Source: Antedon mediterranea (taxonomy: Eukaryota > Echinodermata > Crinoidea > Comatulida > Antedonidae). From it: a DNA stretch of 64,000 nt. How positions within the stretch are numbered: the first letter of the stretch is position 1; each line of letters begins with the position of its first letter. Both the position numbers and the translations under genes were made by a program. The notes under the pieces were generated by a model, which was given only the letters and a program-made list of their open reading frames with translations, ran no database searches and was not told the origin of the DNA. The stretch covers positions 23,930,501 through 23,994,500 of the forward strand of contig NC_092672.1 of assembly GCF_964355755.1 (NCBI RefSeq), given 5' to 3'. Of this stretch, positions 54,787 to 64,000 are shown one piece after another.

Positions 54787-55074
54787 TTATTCTCTTGTAA
54801 AGTTTACATATAGTTTAATGAATTGTGGAATATTATTCGATCTGATACAAAACGTTAGTAGATTCCAAATGGGAATAATCCTTTGAAAAAAATGATTAAT
54901 TTAGGGGATTTAGCTTTACACTTCACATACTTCTTATTTAATGTTACCATTTAAGTTATTGTAAATGTATGCTTCTTTTATTTCTTGATAAATATAAATA
55001 TTTCTAAATAAATGTTGAAAGAAACTAATAAAGAGACATAAGAACAAACAGATTCAGTTCTGGTAACCCTAGTA
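54787..55074. other. Spacer, no gene seen
   Basis: AT-rich sequence between the minus-strand ORF and the LINE fragment. Confidence 0.3.
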
Positions 55075-55710
55075 AAATTATACAAAATTATCAAGATGAA
55101 TATCATAGATGTACGCTCCTTGGGGACAGACAAGACATAATAAGAAGAAAACAACTAGCTGTACAACTCACTAGTTAAAAGTATATTACTCTACAAATCT
55201 AAAACATGGGAATTCACAAAAGAAGAAGCACATAAACTCGACACATTTCACAGACAGCAACTTCGCAAAATCATAGGTATCAGGTTCCCAGACAGGATAT
55301 CGAACATAAATTTATACAGAAGGACAGGAACAAAACCGATTTCATTATAAATAATCGACGCAAGATGGAGACTATTGGGTCACATACTTAGACAAGACCC
55401 ATGTACACCAGCCAACACAGCAATAAGCTATTATTTCAGCAAACCTACCAATATAAAATTTCGAGGAAGACCGAGAACCACCCTACCAATAACTCTCAGC
55501 AACGACCTACTCACCCTTTATAAGCATAATACAGACATTAAGTATCCCGGACAATTGAAAACCAAAAAAGACATGAATCAACTTAAAGAACTAGCCAATG
55601 AAAGATCAGACTGGAAGAAACTAGTAAAAGAGATTTACGGAGCAGCCCAAGCGGAAACGTCGCCAGACTTTTCAGCGGAAAGGCAGTAATAATAATAATA
55701 ATATAATTAC
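55075..55710 (+). pseudogene. 5'-truncated LINE, C-terminal region with (TAA)n tail
   Basis: Plus-strand frames read FTKEEAHKLDTFHRQQLRKI and IGIRFPDRISNINLYRRTGT, a stop, then DARWRLLGHILRQDP and an open stretch (55375-55689) with KFRGRPRTTLPITLSNDL, LANERSDWKKLVKEI and AAQAETSPDFSAERQ, followed by the stop and a taataataataataat tail. This closing pattern (RWrLLGHxLR...RGRP.TTLP...W..L...I..AA.AE.S) is typical of the C-terminus of invertebrate LINE proteins annotated as endonuclease-reverse transcriptase. No RT catalytic part remains. Confidence 0.75.
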
Positions 55711-56396
55711 ACTGTCAACAATTGTGATGTACAAAATAAAAATGCCTACACACAAAACACACACTAATAAATAGTAGTACGGCTATTACAAGTTGGAGTG
55801 GTGTAATTGAATAGTGAAAACCTGTCTTATTAACAGCTACCAACACAATTTGAAATTTAAAATAAATTTTATAGTTTTATATTATAATTGTACTGTAAAA
55901 TATTCTTATAAATAAAATTGTTTAAAACATGTAGATAGCCTTTCTTTACACAATAGTTTGCATTCAATCCAACTATTTCAAAATAAAATTGATTATACTG
56001 TAAATGATATAGTTAGTATAATCTGTTTTATAGTTTAGAATTCAAGTATACATTGAACATAAGAATAGTTTACACAAAACAATACATTTTACAATACATT
56101 TTACAATGCTTTGTAGAAATAATCATTTAAAATTGATTGTTGTTATTAGAAAACTTATTTTCAACATTGAAAAAAATATTAACTTTATTAAATTAAGGAT
56201 ATTTATAAGATTATTAGTCTAAAAAATGTTGAGTTTTAATTTAATTTTGTTTGCATGGTCACTCACTATGCTATAAGATCATAGAGGTAATAATTGCATT
56301 TAACTTAATTGTGGAATAGCTTTGTGTCACATAATACAACTATTCTATTGATCAGGTTTTTCAGTCACATACTATCTGATTAAAATGAATTTATGA
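55711..56396. other. Spacer before the 65-bp satellite
   Basis: AT-rich with no recognised gene; short direct repeats ('acattttacaatacattttacaat') near 56083-56107. Confidence 0.35.
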
Positions 56397-58113
56397 TGTA
56401 CTTAATAACAATGTCACCATACAGTAGCTTGATTTGTTTCCTAATGATTCCTCTACAGTACTGTACTTAATAACAATGTCACCATACAGTAGCTTGATTT
56501 GTTTCCTAATGATTCCTCTACTGTACTGTTCTTAATAACAATGTCACTATACAGTAGCTTGATTTGTTTCTTAATGATTCCTCTACAGTACTGTACTTAA
56601 TAACAATGTCACCATATAGTAGCTTATTTTGTTTCTTTATGATTCCTCTACAGTACTGTACTTAATAACAATGTCACCATACAGTAGCTTGATTTGTTTC
56701 CTAATGATTCCTCTACAGTACTGTACTTAATAACAATGTCACCATACAGTAGCTTGATTTGTTTCCTAATGATTCCTCTACAGTACTGTACTTAATAACA
56801 ATGTCACCATACAGTAGCTTGATTTGTTTCATAATGATTCCTCTACAGTACTGTACTTAATAACAATATCACCATACAGTAGCTTGATTTGTTTATTAAT
56901 GATTCCTCTACAGTACTGTACTTAATAACAATGTCACTATACAGTAGCTTAATTTGTTTCATAATGATTCCTCTACAGTACTGTACTTAATAACAATGTC
57001 ACCATACAGTAGCTTAATTTGTTTCTTTATGATTCCTCTACAGTACTGTACTTAATAACAATGTCACTATACAGTAGCTTGATTTGTTTCTTAATGATTC
57101 CTCTACAGTACTGTACTTAATAAAAATGTCACTATACAGTAGCTTGATTTGTTTCCTAATGATTCCTCTACAGTACTGTACTTAATAACAATGTCACCAT
57201 ACAGTAGCTTAATTTGCTTCTTAATGATTCCTCTACAGTACTGTACTTAATAACAATGTCACCATACAGTAGCTTAATTTGTTTCTTAATGATTCCTCTA
57301 CAGTACTGTACTTAATAACAATGTCACTATACAGTAGCTTGATTTGTTTCTTAATGATTCCTCTACAGTACTCTACTTAATAACAATGTCACCATACAGT
57401 AGCTTGATTTGTTTCATAATGATTCCTCTGCAGTACTGTACTTAATAACAATGTCACTATACAGTAGCTTGATTTGTTTCTTAATGATTCCTCTACAGTA
57501 CTGTACTTACTAACAATGTCACCATATAGTAGCTTATTTTGTTTCTTTATGATTCCTCTACAGTACTGTACTTAATAACAATGTCACCATACAGTAGCTT
57601 GATTTGTTTCCTAATGATTCCTCTACAGTACTGTACTTAATAACAATGTCACCATACAGTAGCTTGATTTGTTTCCTAATGATTCCTCTACAGTACTGTT
57701 CTTAATAACAATGTCACTATACAGTAGCTTGATTTGTTTCTTAATGATTCCTCTACAGTACTGTACTTAATAACAATGTCACCATACAGTAGCTTGATTT
57801 GTTTCTTAATGATTCCTCTACAGTACTGTACTTAATAACAATGTCACTATACAGTAGCTTAATTTGTTTCATAATGATTCCTCTACAGTACTGTACTTAA
57901 TAACAATGTTACTATACAGTAGCTTGATTTGTTTCTTAATGATTCCTCTACAGTACTGTACTTAATAACTATGTCACCATATAGTAGCTTGATTTGTTTC
58001 TTAATGATTCCTCTACAGTACTGTACTTAATAACAATGTCACCATACACTAGCTTGATTTGTTTCTTAATGATTCCTCTACAGTACTGTACTTAATAACA
58101 ATGTCACCATACA
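56397..58113. repeat. 65-bp satellite array, left part (~26 copies)
   Basis: The monomer CTTGATTTGTTTCCTAATGA is followed by TTCCTCTACAGTACTGTACT and TAATAACAATGTCACCATAC, then AGTAG (65 bp; phase points 56466, 56531). Each monomer carries the perfect 12-bp palindrome TACAGTACTGTA. Variants at CACTATA/CACCATA and at TTTCC/TTTCT/TTTCA recur irregularly. Confidence 0.97.
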
Positions 58114-58539
58114 CCATCTCTTGTAGAGAGAAGAAACAAACTTGTGTTGTCTTTCGGGGAAGGCTTATTAAAATCCGAGCTGTTTAGAGAAATACTTCCC
58201 CCTCTTCATAAGCCAGCTCGGTCTCTCAGAGTCAACCGCTTTCTAGAAGTACCTCATTGTAAAACCAGCAGACTTAGGTCGTCTCCAGTTCCCACCATGG
58301 TGGATATAATTAATAGGCACCACTAGCTCTTTTTTAGATATGTAATAAGTGAATGTTTTAAGGTTTTTTATTCATGTATGTTTTTAATTGTATGGTACGA
58401 TATCTAATTTTATTAAGATGTTTCTATTTTTATAGCAATTTTAACTAATTTTTAGTCATTTGTAATACATTTCATTTCAGTCCTTGACTGTCGTTTTGTA
58501 ATATATTTTTATATACCGAATAAATAAATAAATAAAAAA
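58114..58539 (+). mobile_element. LINE 3' fragment inserted in the 65-bp satellite
   Basis: Plus-strand frame 58144-58326 reads LLKSELFREILPPLHKPARS, then EVPHCKTSRLRSSPVPTMVD, and stops. The pattern (FR..LPP....RSLR......VP.CKT.R...SP.P) is that of a LINE C-terminal end. An AT-rich 3' region and an aataaataaataaataaaaaaa tail follow. ATACA flanks both sides (58109-58113 and 58540-58544), a short possible target duplication that restores the monomer. Only about 420 bp of the element was copied in. Confidence 0.75.
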
Positions 58540-61500
58540 ATACAGTAGCTTGATTTGTTTCTTAATGATTCCTCTACAGTACTGTACTTAATAACAATGT
58601 CACTATACAGTAGCTTGATTTGTTTCTTAATGATTCCTCTACAGTACTGTACTTAATAACAATGTCACCATACAGAAGCTTGATTTGTTTTTTAATGATT
58701 CCTCTACAGTACTGTACTTAATAAAAATGTCACCATACAGTAGCTTGATTTGTTTCTTTATGATTCCTCTACAGTACTGTACTTAATAACAATGTCACCA
58801 TACACTAGCTTGATTTGTTTCTTAATGATTCCTCTACAGTACTGTACTTAATAACAATGTCACTATACAGTAGCTTAATTTGTTTCTTAATGATTCCTCT
58901 ACAGTACTGTACTTAATAACAATGTCACTATACAGTAGCTTGATTTGTTTCTTAATGATTCCTCTACAGTACTGTACTTAATAACAATGTCACTATACAG
59001 TAGCTTGATTTGTTTCTTAATGATTCCTCTACAGTACTGTACTTAAGAACAATGTCACTATACAGTAGCTTGATTTGTTTCGTAATGATTCCTCTACAGT
59101 ACTGTACTTAATAACAATGTCACCATACAGTAGCTTGATTTGTTTCTTAATGATTCCTCTACAGTATTGTACTTAATAACAATGTAACCATACAGAAGCT
59201 TGATTTGTTTCTTAATGATTCCTCTACAGTACTGTACTTAATAACAATGTCACTATACAGTAGCTTGATTTGTTTCTTAATGATTCCTCTACATTACTGT
59301 ACTTAATAACAATATCACCATATAGTAGCTTGATTTGTTTCTTAATGATTCCTCAACAGTACTGTTCTTAATAACAATGTCACCATACACTAGCTTGATT
59401 TGTTTCTTAATGATTCCTTTACAGTACTGTACTTAATAACAATGTCACCATGCAGTAGCTTGATTTGTTTCTTTAATGATTCCTCTACAGTACTGTACTT
59501 AATAACAATGTCACCATACAGTAGCTTGATTTGTTTCTTTAATGATTCCTCTACAGTACTGTACTTAATAACAATGTCACCATACAGTAGCTTGATTTGT
59601 TTCTTAATGATTCCTCTACAGTACTGTACTTAATAACAATGTCACTATACAGTAGCTTAATTTGTTTCTTAATGATTCCTCTACAGTACTGTACTTAATA
59701 ACAATGTGACCATACAGTAGCTTGATTTGTTTCTTTATGATTCCTCTACAGTACTGTACTTAATAACAATGTCACCATACAGTAGCTTGATTTGTTTCTT
59801 TAATGATTCCTCTACAGTACTGTACTTAATAACAATGTCACCATACAGTAGCTTGATTTGTTTCTTAATGATTCCTCTACAGTACTGTACTTAATAACAA
59901 TGTCACTATACAGTAGCTTGGTTTATTTCTTAATGATTCCTCTACAGTACTGTACCTAATAACAATGTCACCATACAGTAGCTTGATTTGTTTCTTTAAT
60001 GATTCCTCTACAGTACTGTACTTAATAACAATGTCACCATACAGTAGCTTGATTTGTTTCTTAATGATTCTTCTACAGTACTGTACTTAATAACAATGTC
60101 ACTATACAGTAGCTTGATTTGTTTCTTAATGATTCCTCTACAGTACTGTACTTAATAACAATGTCACCATACAGTAGCTTGATTTGTTTCTTAATGATTC
60201 CTCTACAGTACTGTACTTCATAACAATGTCACCATACAGTAGCTTGATTTGTTTCTTAATGATTCCTCTACAGTACTGTACTTAATAACAATGTCACCAT
60301 ACAGTAGCTTGATTTGTTTCTTTAATGATTCCTCTACAGTACTGTACTTAATAACAATGTCACCATACAGTAGCTTGATTTGTTTCTTAATGATTCCTCT
60401 ACAGTACTGTACTTAATAACAATGTCACTATACAGTAGCTTGATTTGTTTCTTAATGATTCCTCTACAGTACTGTACTTAATAACAATGTCACCATACAG
60501 TAGCTTGATTTGTTTCTTTAATGATTCCTCTACAGTACTGTACTTAATAACAATGTCACCATACAGTAGCTTGATTTGTTTCTTAATGATTCCTCTACAG
60601 TACTGTACTTAATAACAATGTCACCATACACTAGCTTGATTTGTTTCTTAATGATTCCTCTACAGTACTGTACTTAATAACAATGTCACCATACAGTAGC
60701 TTGATTTGTTTCTTAATGATTCCTCTACAGTACTGTACTAATAACAATGTCACTATACAGTAGCTTGATTTGTTTCTTTAATGATTCCTCAACAGTACTG
60801 TACTTAATAACAATGTCACCATACAGTAGCTTGATTTGTTTCTTTAATGATTCCTCTACAGTACTGTACTTAATAACAATGTCACCATAATTATAGTAGC
60901 TTGATTTATTTCTTTAATGATTCCTCTAAAGTACTGTACTTAATAACAATGTCGCCATACAGTAGCTTGATTTGTTTCTTTAATGATTCCTCTACAGTAT
61001 TGTACTTAATAACAATGTCACCACAGTAGCTTGATTTGTTTCTTTATGATTCCTCTACAGTACTGTACTTAATAACAATGTCACCATACAGTAGCAGTAG
61101 CTTGATTTGTTTCTTAATGATTCCTCTACAGTACTGTACTTAATAACAATGTCACCATACAGTAGCTTGATTTGTTTCTTAATGATTCCTCTACAGTACT
61201 GTACTTAATAACAATGTCACTATACAGTAGCTTGATTTGTTTCCTAATGATTCCTCTACAGTACTGTACTTAATAACAATGTCACCATATAGTAGCTTGA
61301 TTTGTTTCTTAATGATTCCTCTACAGTACTGTTCTTAATAACAATGTCACCATACACTAGCTTGATTTGTTTCTTAATGATTCCTTTACAGTACTGTACT
61401 TAATAACAATGTCACCATACAGTAGCTTGATTTGTTTCTTAATGATTCCTCTACAGTACTGTACTTAATAACAATGTCACCATACAGTAGCTTGATTTGT

Positions 61501-64000
61501 TTCTTAATGATTCCTCTACAGTACTGTACTTAATAACAATGTCACTATACAGTAGCTTGATTTGTTTCTTAATGATTCCTCTACAGTACTGTACTTAATA
61601 ACAATGTCACCATACAGTAGCTTGATTTGTTTCTTTAATGATTCCTCTACAGTACTGTACTTAATAACAATGTCACCATACAGTAGCTTGATTTGTTTCT
61701 TAATTATTCCTCTACAGTACTGTACTTAATAACAATGTCACCATACAGTAGCTTGATTTGTTTCTTAATGATTCCTCTACAGTACTGTACTTAATAACAA
61801 TGTCACTATACAGTAGCTTTATTTGTTTCTTTAATGATTCCTCTACAGTACTGTACTTAATAACAATATCACTAAACAGTAGCTTGATTTGTTTCTTAAT
61901 GATTCCTCTACAGTACTGTACTTAATAACAATGTCACCATACAGTAGCTTGATTTGTTTCTTTAATGATTCCTCTACAGTACTGTACTTAATAACAATGT
62001 CACCATACAGTAGCTTGATTTGTTTCTTTAATGATTCCTCTACAGTACTGTACTTAATAACAATGTCACCACAGTAGCTTGATTTGTTTCTTAATGATTC
62101 CTCTACAGTACTGTACTTAATAACAATGTCACTATACAGTAGCTTGATTTGTTTCTTTAATGATTCCTCAACAGTACTGTACTTAATAACAATGTCACCA
62201 TACAGTAGCTTGATTTGTTTCTTTAATGATTCCTCTACAGTACTGTACTTAATAACAATGTCACCATAATTATAGTAGCTTGATTTGTTTCTTTAATGAT
62301 TCCTCTAAAGTACTGTACTTAATAACAATGTCGCCATACAGTAGCTTGATTTGTTTCTTTAATGATTCCTCTACAGTATTGTACTTAATAACAATGTCAC
62401 CACAGTAGCTTGATTTGTTTCTTTATGATTCCTCTACAGTACTGTACTTAATAACAATGTCACCATGCAGTAGCTTGATTTGTTTCTTTAATGATTCCTC
62501 TACAGTACTGTACTTAATAACAATGTCACCATACAGTAGCTTGATTTGTTTCTTAATGATTCCTCTACAGTACTGTACTTAATAACAATGTCACTATACA
62601 GTAGCTTGATTTGTTTCTTAATGATTCCTCTACAGTACTGTACTTAATAACAATGTCACCATATAGTAGGTTGATTTGTTTCTTAATGATTCCTCTACAG
62701 TACTGTTCTTAATAACAATGTCACCATACACTAGCTTGATTTGTTTCTTAATGATTCCTTTACAGTACTGTACTTAATAACAATGTCAGCATACAGTAGC
62801 TTGATTTGTTTCTTAATGATTCCTCTACAGTACTGTACTTAATAACAATGTCACCATACAGTAGCTTGATTTGTTTCTTAATGATTCCTCTACAGTACTG
62901 TACTTAATAACAATGTCACTATACAGTAGCTTGATTTGTTTCTTAATGATTCCTCTACAGTACTGTACTTAATAACAATGTCACCATACAGTAGCTTGAT
63001 TTGTTTCTTTAATGATTCCTCTACAGTACTGTACTTAATAACAATGTCACCATACAGTAGCTTGATTTGTTTCTTAATTATTCCTCTACAGTACTGTACT
63101 TAATAACAATGTCACCATACAGTAGCTTGATTTGTTTCTTAATGATTCCTCTACAGTACTGTACTTAATAACAATGTCACTATACAGTAGCTTTATTTGT
63201 TTCTTTAATGATTCCTCTACAGTACTGTACTTAATAACAATATCACTATACAGTAGCTTGATTTGTTTCTTAATGATTCCTCTACAGTACTGTACTTAAT
63301 AACAATGTCACCATACAGTAGCTTGATTTGTTTCTTTAATGATTCCTCTACAGTACTGTACTTAATAACAATGTCACCATACAGTAGCTTGATTTGTTTC
63401 TTTAATGATTCCTCTACAGTACTGTACTTAATAACAATGTCACCACAGTAGCTTGATTTGTTTCTTAATGATTCCTCTACAGTACTGTACTTAATAACAA
63501 TGTCACTATACAGTAGCTTGATTTGTTTCTTTAATGATTCCTCAACAGTACTGTACTTAATAACAATGTCACCATACAGTAGCTTGATTTGTTTCTTTAA
63601 TGATTCCTCTACAGTACTGTACTTAATAACAATGTCACCATAATTATAGTAGCTTGATTTGTTTCTTTAATGATTCCTCTAAAGTACTGTACTTAATAAC
63701 AATGTCGCCATACAGTAGCTTGATTTGTTTCTTTAATGATTCCTCTACAGTATTGTACTTAATAACAATGTCACCACAGTAGCTTGATTTGTTTCTTTAT
63801 GATTCCTCTACAGTACTGTACTTAATAACAATGTCACCATACAGTAGCAGTAGCTTGATTTGTTTCTTAATGATTCCTCTACAGTACTGTACTTAATAAC
63901 AATGTCACTATACAGGAGCTTGATTTGTTTCTTAATGATTCCTCTACAGTACTGTACTTAATAACAATGTCACCATATAGTAGCTTGATTTGTTTCTTAA
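58540..64000. repeat. 65-bp satellite array, right part (~84 copies), runs off the window
   Basis: Same monomer as 56397-58113, with a frequent 66-bp version (TTTCTTTAATG). Rare variants recur as blocks: 'caccataattatagtagc' at 60881, 62260 and 63634, always followed by a 'ctctaaagtac' and a 'gtcgccat' monomer and then a short 'caccacagtag' monomer. This gives a higher-order repeat of about 1,374-1,379 bp (21 monomers) over at least the last 3 kb. The short ORFs inside are repeat translations. Confidence 0.97.

Noticed and set aside
59400-63643. Repeated short ORFs of about 61-77 codons
   Set aside because: Translations of the 65/66-bp satellite; identical ORFs simply reflect the higher-order repeat.

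Overview
This is repeat-dominated, AT-rich eukaryotic DNA with spliced coding fragments, long introns, non-LTR and LTR retrotransposons, inverted-repeat DNA elements and two large satellite arrays. Several families have their usual counterparts in marine invertebrates and fish. The dispersed palindrome TAGGCCTA is frequent (for example near 22615, 31850, 32000, 34940 and 36965). A marine deuterostome invertebrate such as an echinoderm is my best guess, but I cannot prove the taxon from the sequence. Nothing bacterial is present.

Layout. 326-3297 (+): three exons of a RING-finger gene with a QVR/GGGT domain, whose splice phases agree but which carries two apparent frameshifts. 3913-4765: a GTCN-microsatellite element with short inverted ends, with a second complete copy at 30863-30947. 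5340-20510: a nest of retroelements. An old non-LTR element (LINE A, +) was split by an almost intact Ty3/Gypsy LTR retrotransposon (5509-14081, coding on -, LTRs differing at 2 of 633 positions) and again by a 5'-truncated L1/Tx1-type LINE (16315-19272, -). 21034-22248 (-): a decayed DDE integrase-like gene. 22755-29333: an inverted/tandem repeat and then an 85-bp satellite (about 60 copies) interrupted by a foldback transposon with a 10-bp target duplication. 29605-32838: small tandem repeats and a 1.5-kb inverted-repeat element. 33103-40340: a transposon-like block with a 102-bp minisatellite at one end, a 63-bp minisatellite at the other, and two decayed, spliced, oppositely oriented genes between them; one is split in its zinc finger by a 929-bp inverted-repeat element.

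40595-56396 is less repetitive. It holds a LINE relic, a convincing first coding exon (42719), two phase-0 exons (52487, 53194) of an unidentified plus-strand gene, hypothetical ORFs, a 1.5-kb tandem duplication carrying a MITE in only one copy, a 99-bp and a 47-bp tandem repeat, and a LINE 3' end. 56397-64000 is a 65-bp satellite with a clear ~1.37-kb higher-order repeat; it is interrupted once by a LINE 3' fragment and runs off the window.

How the parts relate: the Gypsy element is the only unit that looks potentially active, with gag, a -1 shifted pol, PBS, PPT and matched LTRs. Most other coding material is transposon-derived and decaying. Many reading-frame breaks fall in T8-T11 runs, so slippage or base-calling errors should be considered before calling those genes dead.
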